Positions 45,393 through 58,700 of a DNA stretch of 64,000 nt are shown one piece after another. Numbering within the stretch: position 1 is the first letter of the stretch; every line of letters begins with the position of its first letter. The position numbers and the translations under genes are program-made. The notes beneath the pieces were generated by a model. The model was not told the DNA's origin, made no database searches, and was given only the letters and a program-made list of their open reading frames with translations. Source of the stretch: Imbricaverruca yamaguchii (Eukaryota; Arthropoda; Thecostraca; Neoverrucidae); assembly GCA_034440575.1 (NCBI GenBank), contig JAOTOL010001080.1:28501-92500 (forward strand), given 5' to 3'.

Positions 45393-46193
45393 TTAACACG
45401 CGCTCTGGAGGGGGCGAAATCCGCCCACCTCTCCGATTGTTCGTGCATAACTCCAGATTTTATACGCAGATATACGCAGACGCAGATATACGCAATTGTT
45501 TGAGTACCTGCTTAGCAATGACGGGCGTTAAAAAAAAAATTTAATGCAGCGTCAGACCACAAAAATCGGCGCTGATGCGCTACCCATATATTGGCAAAAG
45601 GGAAGTGTTCTTGGCAACACTAGCGACTTGTTTGATGTATATCGTTATTCTATGTAGTTTCAAAGTCATGTTAGGTCACCGATGGCAAGTCAGGTCAAGC
45701 TCATGACAGGTTAATGGAACCAAAATTGGTCAACTGGAATGTTGTCATGAATGCAAATGACTAGCGTGCGATTGATGTCACTTTGCATGTTACTCCTTAC
45801 ACATCCTGAAAGCTACTGTTTGTCATTGTGTACCTATGCACTTTCATACTGTATTCATGTACTTCACTCCTTTCCTTGTGAAGCCGACTGCACCGAGCCC
45901 CCAAAGGAGCAGTCGGGCTGGCAGTCCGGTTCCGGTAACTGGAGCAGGTAATGACCTAATAAAGTGTTGTTATATATGTGACCTGAGTTCAGATACCGGT
46001 CTAGCATTTGTACTGCATCATGAGTAGTGTCCAAAACATCAATGATGCCCATTTTGGAGCATTTAAGCACAATCACAGCGACCCATAACAATAACAAACC
46101 AACCCACGCAATACCCCAACATTTTGGAAATTATTACCCCATTTGACCTTGAGGATATTCACCTAAACTCACGAAATTATAACAAATTATATG

Positions 46194-46243
<50 letters not shown>

Positions 46244-47699
46244 AATAATCGAGTTCACTACCGTACCCATCAACTCTGCTAATTTCGTTACTCCGGCTTT
46301 AACACGCGCCCTGGAAGGGGGGCAGAAATCCGCCCATCCCTCCGGTTTTTCGCTGATAACTCCAGATTTTACCGGCCGATATATGCCATTGTTTGTGTAC
46401 CTGCCAATAAATGACCGGCGCGTTGCTTAAAGTACGAAAAATAAAAATCGATCGAAATTTTTTTTTCGAGTTAGGGTCGCTAAAGCCAAAAACATTTCAG
46501 CGCCAGACCACAAATATCGGCGCTGATGCGCTTCCCGTATATTAGCAAAAAGGAAGTGTTCTTGGCAAAACTAGCGACTTGTTTAATGTACATTGCCATG
46601 CTACATTGCTTCAGTCATGTCAAGTCACCGAGGTCAAGTCAGGTCAAGTTCGTGACAGGTTAACACACGCCCTGAAGGGGGATGGCAAAATCCGCCAACC
46701 CTTCCGATTTGTCGTACATAACTCCATATTGTATCGGCCGATATACGTCAAATTTCTGCGTACCTGCTTAGACATGACAGGCGCATTGTTTAAAGTTAAA
46801 AAAAAGAAAGAAAATCGGCCGAAAAGTTTTTAATTTAGGGGCCGTTAAATTAAAAACAATTCGCAGCGCCAGACCACAAAAATCGGCGCTGATGCGCTTC
46901 CCGTCTATTTGCAAAAGGGAAGTGTTCTTGACAACATTAGCGACTTGTTTGATGCATATTGTTATGCTATATAATTGAAAGGTCACGTTAGGTCGCCGAG
47001 GTCAAGTCAGGTCAAGTTCATAACAGACTAATGGAATCAAACTTGGTGAACTGGAATGTGTTATAAATGCAAATGACTGTCACGCGGTTGATGTCACTTT
47101 ACATGTTGCTCCCTACACATCCCAAAATCTACTGTTTGTCATTGTGTGCCTAAGCGTTTCCATACTTTATTCATGTATTTCACTCCTTTCTTTGCGAAGT
47201 AGATTGTGCCGAGCCGCCCAACGGAGCAGTCGGGTTGGGAGCTCGGTTCCGGTAACTTAAGCAGGCAATGACCTAATAAAGTGCTCCTATATATGTGACC
47301 TGAGGTCAAATGGCAGATCTGACATCTGTATTGCATCATTAGCAATCTCCAAAACATCATTAATGCCAATTTTGGAGCATTTAAACACAATCGCAGCGAT
47401 CCATAACAATGACAAGCCAAGCCACGCAAAACAGGATTTTTTTGTTGTTGATATTTTGACCTCATTTGACCTTGAAGATATTGACCTAAGGTCATGAACT
47501 TTGCACACAATATAGTTCACTATCGTGCCCATCCACTCTGCGAATTTCGTTGCTCTAGCCTTCATAGGAGCTGAGATCTTAGGGGGCGGTATCCGACCCC
47601 CTCCAGTGCGCGTGTTAATAGGAGCGAAGATCTGATGGGGACGTAATCCACCCTCTCCAATGCGCGTAATTTTCAGAGGCCCTCCAGGACACATGTTAA
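45393..47699 (+). mobile_element. tandem TTAA-bounded modules, type 1 family
   Basis: Modules are separated by TTAA at 45393, 46299, 46660, 47615 and 47696. First comes an almost full element that lacks its right end (45397-46298, with a (TA)n expansion at 46193-46240). Then a left module only (46303-46659), a full element (46664-47614) and an extra right tail (47619-47695). All begin CACGCGCYCT or close variants. The order repeats what is seen at 39908-41228. Confidence 0.85.
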
Positions 47700-48099
47700 T
47701 GACACCAATAATATTTTTAAAAGGTCTTTTATCTAAAATTACATTCAGTACAAGATGCTCATGAATCACAATCTGCAATGGTGAGCATAACCATGATACA
47801 GACATGACACCATTAGAAGCGAGGCATGGAGGTAAACCCACAGGAGGAAACACGATGTAGATGCTTTTTGGGAAAGATGTCTCTTCAGTGTTCGGTGGGT
47901 GGTATATTCCCCCCTATTTCACAAATAATCTACCACTGAAGTGTGGTGACAGGTGGTAACGATTCAGCTAGCACACAGTGATCTAACTGTGATGTCACAG
48001 TTGCCCTGGATGCCATATGATGCAACAAGTGTAGCTGCTGGTTTCAACCTTCAACAATGTGCCTAGGTTTAGTTGAGTCGGTGGTCCAGGCAATTGTTT
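47700..48099. other. unassigned sequence
   Basis: No feature recognised. GTGGTATATTCCCCCCTATT recurs in similar form near 55438. Confidence 0.35.
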
Positions 48100-49480
48100 C
48101 CCAGTCCTGGAGTTGGAAAACTTCCCATGTTATTCCAATTTTTAAAAAGGGTTCACAGCAAGATCCACTAAAATTATCTCCCACCAAGTCATATTTCTGT
48201 CACATGTATAATTCTTGAACATGCAATTGTTGAGAAGCTCACAGAATATTTGGAGGCTCATCACTTGCTGGATCAAGGACAATTTGGCTTCCAATGTGGA
48301 AGTTCCATAGAGGATCAACTACTGCTAGCATATGAGACTGTCTCTACTTGGTTAGATGAGGGCTATATGGTGGGTATAATTCTCTTTGATTTTTTAAAGG
48401 CATTTAATGTTGTAAATCATGTTCTGTTACTAACAAAACTGAGAGCTTTGGGACTGAGATAATTCTCACCTGGACCCAGTTTTATTTATGTGGGAGAGAA
48501 ATGAAAGTGCTTGTCTCTGGGTCTTCCAGCAAACCAAAGAATGTTCTGAGTGGAGTACCCAGGATGCTGTACTAGGCCATGTGGCATTCCTAATACATGT
48601 GAATATGTACCTTATGGTATACACTCCCAGTTCAAGGTTTTTCCAGATGACCTAAAGATATACATGAAACTGAAGTACAAATCTAGAACATATCTGTTGG
48701 CTAGCATTTCATATGGCCAAAAAGATATAGATATCCTGGTTAGTATTGCCAAGTCATGGGGACTAACAATTAACTCCAATAAATGTAGTTCTCAAAGCAC
48801 ACTGTGGCTCATATGACTGGAAACAATCTTGGCCCTTATGCACTTTATTACCTGAATGGATTTCAGGTAAGCTTTGCTGAGATGCATACTGACTTAGGCA
48901 TCAAATTAGATAGAAACTTGTGTTTCCATTAACACATTGCTGGTATAGTACAGAAAGCTGGAAATCAGGCCAGCAACATACTAGTTCTACTTTATATTGT
49001 TCTCATGAATGTATGGAAACCCCATACATTACTCACATCAGGCCTCTTTTAGAGTTTTCAGCATGTGCTTGGAATACAAGTTACATAGGTGATTTAAGGC
49101 TACTAGAATCAGTACAGAGAAGGTGGACACAAAACATAGAGAGGATGGAAAGGTCTGGATAGTGGTGTCAGATTACAGAAACTAGATTTGTACCATGTGA
49201 AAGGCAGTGCAGACATCAAATGTTGAAGGATATTTGATGACAATTCTGTTATTAAGTTCCCTGACATGTTCATGCTGGCACCATTAGTGAACAAATGTGG
49301 ACACTCACTGAAATTGGTTCACAGGTGTGCATCAGTGGATTGCAGGAGGATAATTTTTAGCCTCAGATGCTGTGCCACCTGGAACTCACTGCTTGATGAC
49401 ATAGTAGCCTTAGTAGACCTGGCTGAATTTAAGGCTCCACTGCACTCAAATATCGGCACATTGTAGTATGAACATACTGA
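48100..49480 (+). mobile_element. non-LTR retrotransposon, second family, decayed
   Basis: RT landmarks in order: HVIPIFKKGS near 48128; QFGFQCGSSIEDQLLL and ILFDFLKAFNVVNH (48250-48462); SGVPRMLY near 48550 in place of SGVPQGSVLG; THIRPLLEFSACAWNTSYIG and LRLLESVQRRWTQNIE (48920-49162); and a C-terminal RRIIFSLRCCATWNSL (49266-49466). Several frameshifts and stops. The wording differs from the CR1-like family above, so this is a separate lineage of the CR1/L2/jockey group. The YADD-type box is damaged. Confidence 0.82.
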
Positions 49481-49935
49481 ATAGATTAACCATGATAATA
49501 AACTAGCTAAACTTGAAGAGTAACTTTACTTATTGATATTGAATTTTTCTTAACTTGCATCAGAAATATTTTCTGACTACAACATACTAGCAGATGTAGT
49601 GGCTACTCTAAGCATACAAATTATGTTTAAGGTACACTTTCCAGTTCCTTTATCTTGCCCTGTTGATCTGATAGCCATACTTTTCTTCAATCTAGGGACT
49701 AGCATACCTGTAGATAAGGGCTCCCTTCATCAGTCACAGAACTCGTATCCGGGTGACTCATGTTCAGAAATTTGGAGAGCCAACCAGGTGAGAGATGCAC
49801 CCTAAAGCTCCAATAGTTAGCCATGTCTTATTTCTAATTGTATCCTGTAAATTTGCATCCTGCATATGCTCACATAATGGATCCAGGATCATGATAGAGT
49901 ATATCATGTAATGCAATTCCCAGTGAAGGTAGGTT

Positions 49936-50091
49936 GGCTATTGGTTTTTACAACACATCAACTGTAGTCACATAGCTTTGCCAATCTCTCACTCTGATGG
50001 GTTGTGGGTGAAGAGTAGCAACAGGTGAGACTCAAACCCACAACCTTTTGATTGTGAGACAAGCAACTTACCCCTAGGCTACTCATTCCCT
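49936..50091 (-). mobile_element. tRNA-derived SINE, head type 1
   Basis: Minus strand: GAGTAGCCTAGGGGTAAGTT, GGTTTGAGTCTCACC (B box), then a decayed core (CATCAGAGTGAGAGATTGGC). Same head as 25590-25757. Confidence 0.75.
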
Positions 50092-52200
50092 TCCAGGTGA
50101 AGGGATTAGCTTTAATATGCTATGTGATACAATACCAATTTATAGAATAGATGCTTGTACTGTTGACATTGGAGTCCCCAAATTAGGTACCTCTTAGAAA
50201 CAAAAAATGGGAACAGTGATATGTATGCAATTGGATGAAAACCGGGTTTGCATGGCTTAATAAAATATTTCTGAACATTACTTACATGGCTATTTTGACA
50301 TCTTCCTGTACTTGTTTCCACCTCTAGCACATCACCAGAAGTCATTATCTTAACACTGGCATGAGGTAACACAGTATGCAAGTATGCAATACAAAGTACA
50401 TCATTTGTTAATCACAAAATATGTTAAAATGTGTGTCATTACATCATCTGTATTTCATGAAGCTTGTTCATTGTGAACCATTATTGTCAATACACTGTTT
50501 GTGATGGCACTTGTTCAGTAAATACTGCAATCAAGGTAAATGCTGACTTTTGTTCACTTCCTTTGGAATACTATGCCTTTTGGGTAAATATCTAGACCTA
50601 GGTAAAATGTGGTTCTTAATTTTTGAATGCAGGGTATTTTCATGTAAAAATGATGCACACACTGATTTTCTTGCCAAATGATTACTTTTAAGGAAGCAAC
50701 ATTGTTGTCTTCATACTGATAATCAGTAGACTAAGGTAATGTAGCATATAACCTGGCCCAGCACATCCCAACCTAACCTAACTCAACCTACCCAGAAAAC
50801 CAGAACCATCTGAAGCACATTTTCCAGCCATGTCATGAAATATATTTGAGAAAAAAAATCATATGAATCACAAGGAATTACCCACACTTATCAACTGTTG
50901 CTAGTGTGGAGTGCTACAAGAATGACATTATCCTTAATGACATTATCCTTGGGGATAATGTCATCAAGGCAGAAACACTGTCTAAACACTAACACTGTGG
51001 TTTTCAATGTCAGAGTATTACATCAAATGCACAAAGTGTTGAATTTCTTCATCACATCTGTGACACAACAGGTAGATAACTGTGTATGATGTGCTATATT
51101 TGCAGTGAAGATTATTACCTTGTATTTGTTTGCCAACTGAAAAGTAATAATTTGCAGACAAAATGAGTGGTCACATCATCATTTTTGTCTTAAATATTGT
51201 ATTTGAAACATAATTAAAAAAAACATATTTTACCTAGGTCTAGATAAATACCACTTTTCAATGCAAGATAATGACAATTCATTTTCTCACAAATCATTTA
51301 CTTTTCCAACAACAGTAGTCAATACAACTCATGTCATGGGCATGTAACTTAATTTCATAACTGAACCTAAACTAATCTGGGTGGTTAGGCTATTAAAAAA
51401 AACACTAACACTGTGGTTAGGCTAGGTTTGCAATAATATAAAATATATGATTGCATGATCTGAGATCTAGCCTAACCTAACCTAATCTACCCAGAAAACC
51501 AAAATCATGTGAATTTTTTTTGGCCAGGCATCTCCCATCACCCTGCAGTCAAGTTTCTGAAGTTGAAGAAATAATCCTAATAAACTCACTTCCCCTCTTC
51601 ATAACAATGCCTACTGAAGTCTTTGGAAGATGTGCTGCGATAGCACACCTTGACCAAAGGTTGCAGGCTCATTTCCTTCTCAGGAATAAATATCCAATTA
51701 AGGTACACATAAGGTTTTCCATGTTCAAGAGCATTTAATTGAGGGCATGAAGTGTTAATTTATTTTATATCACGTCTGTGACACACCAGGGTAGGGTAAT
51801 ACGTCACAGGGTGTATCTGTTGAGTAAAGATTATGATCTAGTCAGACAGTACGATACATTATTGTACATAAATATATACGTACCACACAAAATATGTGCA
51901 TAAGCCCTTCTACAAGTCAGTCATCTAGCGAGAACGACACTTCAAGCGTCATTACCTTAAATGAACTTTAAACGCTGAATGCCTGCAAGAATTAAACGCA
52001 GCCAGCGATCTGGGACCGTCTAAAAAACATGGCGGTTTGACAGCGACAATAGTCCAGCACTGTTCGGCAAGCATCTAGACGGTACAGTCGGAAAGTAAGA
52101 AACCAATCAGACGCGTCAGAGTTCCGCCTGAGGCATTTTGTCTGTGACGTCATGCATTGGCAGACTGCAGTCGGTGCAGCCGGAAAGGGGTGGGTCTACT
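50092..52200. other. AT-rich sequence with small repeats
   Basis: No gene is recognised. It holds short CCTAACCTAAC strings followed by ACCCAGAAAACCA (near 50768 and 51476), an inverted pair around ATCTAGACCTAGGTAAAAT (near 50590 and 51232), and a hairpin TGACATTATCC/GGATAATGTCA (50938-50963). These suggest decayed small inverted-repeat elements. Confidence 0.45.
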
Positions 52201-52209
52201 TTCTGTGGG

Positions 52210-52385
52210 GGGCCTTCATAAGTACCAAGTGTCACAAGTACCAAGAGTCATAAGTTCCAAAATATGCCAGATTTGGTTTCATAAGTTCCAAAAGTTGCCA
52301 GATAACTTCCAAAATACTCCAGACAGGGTGAATTCACAAGTACCCAAAGTCATAAGTACCCGGTTTCATAAGTTCCAAAAATAGT
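52210..52385 (+). repeat. short tandem repeat, CATAAGTACCAA type
   Basis: About ten degenerate copies of a 10-20 bp unit (CATAAGTTCCAAAA, CACAAGTACCAAG). Confidence 0.7.
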
Positions 52386-52983
52386 TCTGCATTCGACCGC
52401 TAGATGACACCGTAAACGCTCAGCGGCACCCGAGCTTACATGCGTGCCGGCAGACGGCAGCACATAAACAATAACAAACGGCTTCAAAATTGTTGCCATT
52501 TATTGTGAGCTAAGAAATCACCACAATTCCTGTTGACTTTTTGCAAATGGAAAAGCCGTTGATAATCGGACACGTGGAAGTGTGTACGTTGAGTAGGTAT
52601 TTATCAATGTATTTGTGGCAAAGATCAACAAGCTTAAATAGGTAGGGCTTAGTTCCTAAATTCAAGTAAGTAGGTAGGTAGGTTGTGACCTGCGTCAAAC
52701 TGGAGTGTAAATGTATCACAGACCTGGCTGGTATTTCACAAGGCCAAAAAGATATAGATGCCCACCTACCTGCTTACATTGGTTAGGGAAAAGGTAGGCA
52801 TCTGAACATGTTCTGTTTACTGGGCACCTTATTTGAGGCTGATGCCTTTGAATATCTCCCACATTATGTTCAGTGCATAAATAACAAAAATATGGTGATA
52901 TTCATAAGTGATGGACATGTTTACAATCCAGATATTAAGGCCTGATCACACGGCTCTACCTATTCTTTGTGTATGGGCTAGCA

Positions 52984-53430
52984 ATAATAATAATAATAAT
53001 AATAATGACCTTTATTTTGCACCTTTCTCAGTACATATCTGGGCTACCATACAACACACAATGCCTTCATGCATACAGACTAGCAACACAACCAAACTGA
53101 GACAGCAACCACTGTGCCACACCTGCTCACTTCTACCATGGGTCATGCACATAAGTCTGATCAGCTCTTTCCAGTACAATTTGTTCCAGCTGTAACCTAA
53201 ATGTGTGTTTGATGTCAGCTTTACTGGCCACCAATAAATCCATAGATACAAGTTCATATTCATACCTAATTTGAGCATGATTTTGTGCAATAATACCCAA
53301 CCAATCTACCTCACTCTTACATAGTGTTTTTATAATGGCATTGCTGCTGCCCACGAGGCTATGCACAAATAAAAGATGTCTACTTGCCACCAGCGTGTGG
53401 CACAGCAGCATTCCAAAATCCAAACTCAAC
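52984..53430 (-). other. (AAT)n tail with possible minus-strand fragment
   Basis: An (AAT)n run (52984-53007) lies next to GACCTTTATTTTGCAC, which on the minus strand reads AATAAAGGTCATTATTATT, a polyadenylation-like signal followed by a (TTA)n tail. Upstream (53133-53429, minus) an ORF reads SEVDWLGIIAQNHAQIRYEY. It looks like the 3' end of a retroposed transcript or LINE, but I recognise no family. Confidence 0.35.
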
Positions 53431-54564
53431 CAGGTTCGGAAACCTACTTTCTAGGTTTGGAGTCAGAGTGCAAACAGATTTCCTCAGTACGTTTTCAACT
53501 ATGTTTTCATGCACATAATATTTTTTGATGCATGGAATCTATTTACCAGTAACCGAAGGAAAATAATATGTACCTAGTCAGTAGACATACCTATGTAATA
53601 TGCATAAGTAATGCACATTGTCATTTTTGGTCACATCAGCATGCAGAAACAAAGAAGTGGGTGATGGATGGCACCACAAGACAGGGAGTTGTGATGATCA
53701 GTTCAGCTTCACCTCTTATAACTCACAGGAGCAATGTGCTTTCCTTTCACTGTTGGTTCAGTGCAAGGCTAGCTAAATGAAAAACAAACAAATAATTAAC
53801 ACTCCACCCTCAGCTCAGAGCACACACCTACCTACATATGCAGCCTATGTGATACAGACCCAATACCACTACTGCACCAGTACAGCACATGCCAGTTGGA
53901 TGTGATAGCTGAATGCAAAGCAAAGGATCAGTCAACAACTTTTCCCACTACAAGGTGGTTCGGATGCAGGTTTCTGAGACACACCACCAAATTTGTAGTC
54001 TGGAGGGCACTGTTCAGTGAGCATGTGCAAGGTTTGACATGTTGGTATTTCTGTTGATTGTGGTTTGATGCAGTGTGTGTTTGGATGTTATCTGTGTGCT
54101 TGATGGTACAAAAAGTGGCTAGTTTATTTGGTAATCATAAGTAGAATACCATGTTTGGTGGATGTTTTCTTTAATCTTGTATTCTTTTGTAGTGACATTT
54201 TTCTTCCTTCTGCATGTTTGTGTCAGAGTACATGTGGAGTCCATTCTATCCAGTATGAACATGGAGTGCAAAAAATGTTTTAAGAGATGAAATCACTAAA
54301 GAAGAGCCTTAATTCCCACCCTGCTTTCAACACTCTTCATGATTGCGAGAGTACCTAGGAACCTTGACTAGCCTTTTCAAGCAGGAGTGATGGGCTATAC
54401 AGACTTAGCGGAAACTTGTTTCACATCCACAGTGTTCCACAATTCACATACATAGAGGGGACACTATATCTTAAACAGTCTAAGTAGCATGAGCTTGTCT
54501 GCACATCCTAGCAGCACAGAGCATGTTTACCTGGTAATACAATGCATGTCTGGTCCTCTGCATA
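53431..54564. other. unassigned sequence
   Basis: No recognised feature. Confidence 0.35.
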
Positions 54565-55300
54565 TCTCTGCAAAGAAGGATTTTGGTATTATTCTAAACA
54601 CAAAATTTGGGCATCAGAACAGATCAAGGAAGCCAGGAAGAAAGCACTGAGAATGCTTGGGGCAATAAATAGGAATGTATCATACAGGAGAGAGGAAGTC
54701 TTCAGGAAGCTTTACTGTGCATATGTCAGGCCACATTTGGAATACTGCATCCAAGCTTGGTCTCCTAGCTATGAAAAAGATTGTTGGCTTTTAGAGAGAG
54801 CATAAAAGAGGGTTACAAAAATGGTTAATGGTATAAGCAACCTGGTATATGATGAAAGATTAAAGAAATTGAATATGTTTTCACTTAGATATAAAAGGCT
54901 GAAAGGAGATCTCATCGAGGTCTTTAAATTTGTCCATGGTCTGGAGAGGGGATATCTTGGGGAAGTGTTTGAATTTAACAGAAATGATGCAATTAGAGGT
55001 CATAAATTCAAAATTAAAGTTAACCACAGCAGAACAAGGTTAAGGCAGACTTTCTTTACCAACAGGGTAGTAGAACACTGGAACCAGCTGCCAGAAAACA
55101 TTGTCAGCAGCAGCACATTGAACATCTTTAAAAACGGCAGACAATCATTATAGGAATACAGGGCTTGCTTTTCAGTATTACAGGGAGGGCTGATTGACAG
55201 ATTTGGTGTGCAACTGGTTCAGTGTACAGAATGCAACCAAGAATGGCCATTGTGGCTCATAGTTGCCCTAATCTTTTATGTCTTTATGTCTTTATATCTA
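54565..55300 (+). mobile_element. CR1-like retrotransposon, 3' fragment
   Basis: Two frames (54542-54805 and 54821-55153) carry the C-terminal region: EARKKALRMLGAINRNVSYR, YCAYVRPHLEYCIQAWSPSY, then YDERLKKLNMFSLRYKRLKG and FFTNRVVEHWNQLP. A stop at 54805 and a frameshift separate them. It ends with TTTATGTCTTTATGTCTTTA. 5'-truncated. Confidence 0.88.
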
Positions 55301-55734
55301 CACAATCACTCAATGTTGTGCCCCAGATATCTGAACTTCTGGACCCATGCAAGCGATTTTCCACAGAGGAGTACTTTTGTGTCAAGTAGCAGGATGTTGA
55401 TACTTCCCTTGAGAGGATGTTGATTGAGTGTTCAGAAAGTGGTATATTGCACCCTATTTTAGGAATAATTTAACACTGAGTTCACTGGAACAAATGCATA
55501 TTTGCAGTTTAAGGAAATTTTTCCTTTTTCTCAAATTTCTTATTACCATGCTAGTTTATAAGTGTGTGTAATATGAAGGAACCACACATTTCCTCTGCAA
55601 ATGCATACTTTTCAGTTCAGATGCAAAATATTGCCCACAAGGGGTATGGAGTTGGTACTATACCATAAGAAGTAATGCTCAAAATGAAGAAAAAATGTAG
55701 GATGACCTAATCTAACCTGGCCCAACCTTCCATG

Positions 55735-57136
55735 CTAGAATGCAAATTACTGATATATGATCAACATGGTCATTGCTCGTGCGTTAGAATAGGTAATTCC
55801 CTATCTGGCACCTTTTCACAAGCTAACGGAGTTCCGCAGGGGAGCGTACTGAGCGTTGCATTGTTTGCTATTTCAATTAATGACGTGGGTACATCGCTGC
55901 CAACTTCCGTAGGGAGAGCGCTTTTCGTGGACGATTTCGCCATATGGTCCTCTTCACGCTCTGTGCATACGGTTGAGAGACAACTCCAGATGGCTGTTCA
56001 GAAGGTGCAGGATTGGTGCAACAAAACCGGTTTCGTAATGTCTACGTCGAAAACCACCGCTGTCCACTTCTGTCGCAAACGCTCTTGTACTGACCCCGTG
56101 ATTATGCTCAATGGACGCCATATACCATTCAAACCAGCTGCCAAGTTTCTGGGTGTGTGGATGGATCGCCGACTGACATACACCACCCATATCAACGATC
56201 TTGCAAAGAAATGTGCAAAGCGACTACAGGTAATGCGTACAGTCTCTAGATGTTCGTATGAAGCAGATATATCTATCTTGCTTCTTATGTATCGATCGCT
56301 CGTGCGTTCTAAAATTCACTATGGTTGTTTTATTTATGACGGAGCGTGTGCCACATCCAAGCGTCGCCTTGATGTGATCCACGGTGTAGCTCTTCGCATC
56401 GCTACTGGAGCCTTTCGCACCTCACCGGCTGCTAGTGTAATGGTAGAGGTAGACGAGCCACCTCTTGCACTACGCCGTAAGTTATACTCAAAATCGGGAC
56501 CATCCAGCCATGTTGGACTCGCCGGAAACGAAGCTGCTGACATAACCGCCAAGCACGCCATTAGCAATGGCCGTGTGGTCCATCTACGGCTCCCTCCAAG
56601 AGATATATACCCTACCATATTGTCAAGTATACATTCAGAATGGCAACGATCCTGGAATTCGAAGTGTAGTAAGCTCAAGGTTTTAAAACCGACACTAGGA
56701 AAATGGCTATCCTCTCACCGAACCAAACGTCGGGAAGAAGTAATACTCTGTCGATTGAGAATAGGCCATACCTTTGCAACACAGTTATATGTTGACCGGT
56801 AATGACCGTCCCGTATGTCCGCGCTGTTCTAACCCACTTACCGTGTACCATGTTTTAGTTGGCTGTACACTGCTAGAACCTCTACGACGCCAGATTTTAG
56901 GACGGTTGAACACCGACTCTTCTTTACGTATGCTTATAGGGAACGACTCTGAGGCCGTTGCGTCTGGGAATATTTTTATGTTCATTCGACAAGCTCGCCT
57001 TGACGTGATATACCCCCATCCGTGAAGATGGATAGTGAGCTATGATAGCATCACCGTAGATTGCTTGCATTCCAGTTATGGGCGCAAAATGACCCTAGAT
57101 GTCGACGCGCCCCTAAGCTCCAATCCACCACCACCA
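55735..57136 (+). mobile_element. jockey/I-like retrotransposon, RT fused to RNase H tail by deletion
   Basis: ORF 55732-56802 (356 codons): SQANGVPQGSVLSVALFAIS (RT motif B) at about 30-50, LFVDDFAIW with the VDD catalytic pair at about 65-73, then AAKFLGVWMDRRLTYTTHI and the thumb region. At about residue 255-262 the text jumps from LALRRKLYSK to GPSSHVGLAGNEAADITAK, the last RNase H motif, so the rest of the RT tail and most of RNase H are deleted in frame. CRLRIGHTFATQLY follows, then a frameshift to 56774-57025 (CPRCSNPLTVYHVLVGC). 3' UTR with GCGCAAAATGACCC and GTCGACGCGCCCC, and a (CCA)n end. The source family for the ultra-short inserts. Confidence 0.88.
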
Positions 57137-57630
57137 CCAGAACAATTGTAAAGTTAAAAAAACCAACATAACCTAACCTGACCTGTTTTTTTTTAAAGAC
57201 TAAAATTATTATGTTTGAATGATACCTTGAAAAAGTGGTACATCTGTAGTTGCTGGTAACTTCTGATTTCTTGAAATTTATGTTTATGATGCAATGTTTA
57301 TGAATGTGGTACCGAGGTTGCTATTTAGGCTTAAAAGTACAGTAATTATAAGACATGTATATCAAGACCTATCTAAATATGTTTTGATACATAGGTGCAA
57401 AGTAGCTGATTTTGTCAGATATATTTTGTTGTTTTCTAATGTGGTTTCAATTAATTTGATGTTTTTATTTTCAAATGGTAACTACATTTTGGGACATGAG
57501 TGCTTCAGGTCCATGTATGTATAGTTGTGTCCATGTGTTATCATTGCATCAATAATTAATTTACCTCAGGACAAAAATTATGGTCGTCTAGGTCGTGATT
57601 AATATAGGTTTAGTAGCCTAGCACGTATCT
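57137..57630. other. unassigned sequence
   Basis: CATAACCTAACCTGACCTG near 57168, otherwise AT-rich with no feature. Confidence 0.35.
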
Positions 57631-57639
57631 AGGTACGCA

Positions 57640-58160
57640 TGGCGGATATGAATACGCAAATATGCGTATACAAATGTGCATAAGCGCAGATATATGTATG
57701 GCAATTGTACGTAAGCACAAATGTCCGCATGACAAATGTACGTGAGCGTAAATGCTCCCATGGAAAATGTATGTATGTGGAAATGTACGTAAGCGCAAAT
57801 GTACGTATTCACAAAGGTACGTATGCGCAAATGTACGTAAGCGCAAAAGTCTGATTTGCGCAAATGTATATGAGCGCAAAAGTGCGAGAGTACAAAATTG
57901 CATGTGTATAAATAAATGTATGTAAGTGAAAATGTACGCATGTGCAAATGCACGTAAGCGTAATTTTACCTAAGCACAAACGTACGTAGGCGCCAAAGTA
58001 TATAAGCGCAAATGTATGCATGGACAAACGTGCATATGCATCAGTACGTAAACGTAAAATATGCAACAACAAATGTACGTACATTTGAGCATACGTGTCT
58101 GCGTTTAAACACATTGCTTAGGTGCATATACTGTATGTACATTTGATATTACGTACATTT
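57640..58160. repeat. minisatellite, AAATGTACGTAAGCGC type
   Basis: About 25-30 degenerate copies of a 16-22 bp unit (GCGCAAATGTACGTA, AAATGTACGTAAGC). The minus-strand ORFs (57610-58114) rich in T/Y/C/I/H are products of this repeat, not genes. Confidence 0.9.
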
Positions 58161-58654
58161 CCTCTCACGTATATTTACCATGAGTACATTTGTGATATGT
58201 ACTTTAGTGCTCAGGCATAGAAAGTCGTGCTCATATCATAAAACCCACAATTCTTCCAACTATTTCACATCGGGAGTACTATTGGGGTGAGGGGAGGGTC
58301 GGAATACATGAAGGAAATTATCTGGTCCAAATGGATTTGGGGCACACTCCATATGGCCCATTTTGATAGTTTTATTTATGGGGGAACAAAGCCAACATTG
58401 TGGCAATTGTAAGTCATTATATAACTCATTTCCCCCAACAACATATAACGCTACGTACCTGGTGGTCATGCATAATGACCACATCCAACACATACAAAAT
58501 GCCAATGGGATGAATGTGGGCAATTTGAGAGAATGAAATAAAAAAATATATTAAGATAAAAAACGAACATCAGATGCAAGGGAAAAATGACAGAATTGAT
58601 CACCAGACAATGTCAGACCTAGCCCATGACTATGAAGGTCGGTTGTAAAGCATT
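58161..58654. other. unassigned sequence
   Basis: No recognised feature. AACAAAGCCAACATT occurs here near 58385; a similar word lies near 19450. Confidence 0.35.
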
Positions 58655-58700
58655 TAGATGGGATCTTGTAATGCACAGTGACAAGTCGGTGGTGCTATAT

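Noticed and set aside
50768..51500. CCTAACCTAAC strings as telomere repeats
   Set aside because: Only two or three units each, embedded in AT-rich dispersed sequence; more likely parts of small elements.
52210..52385. Short spaced repeats resembling a CRISPR array
   Set aside because: Units are degenerate, of irregular length, without spacers or nearby cas genes, in a eukaryotic setting.
57610..58114. Minus-strand ORFs rich in Tyr, Thr, His and Cys
   Set aside because: They arise from the AAATGTACGTAAGCGC minisatellite; several frames are open at once.
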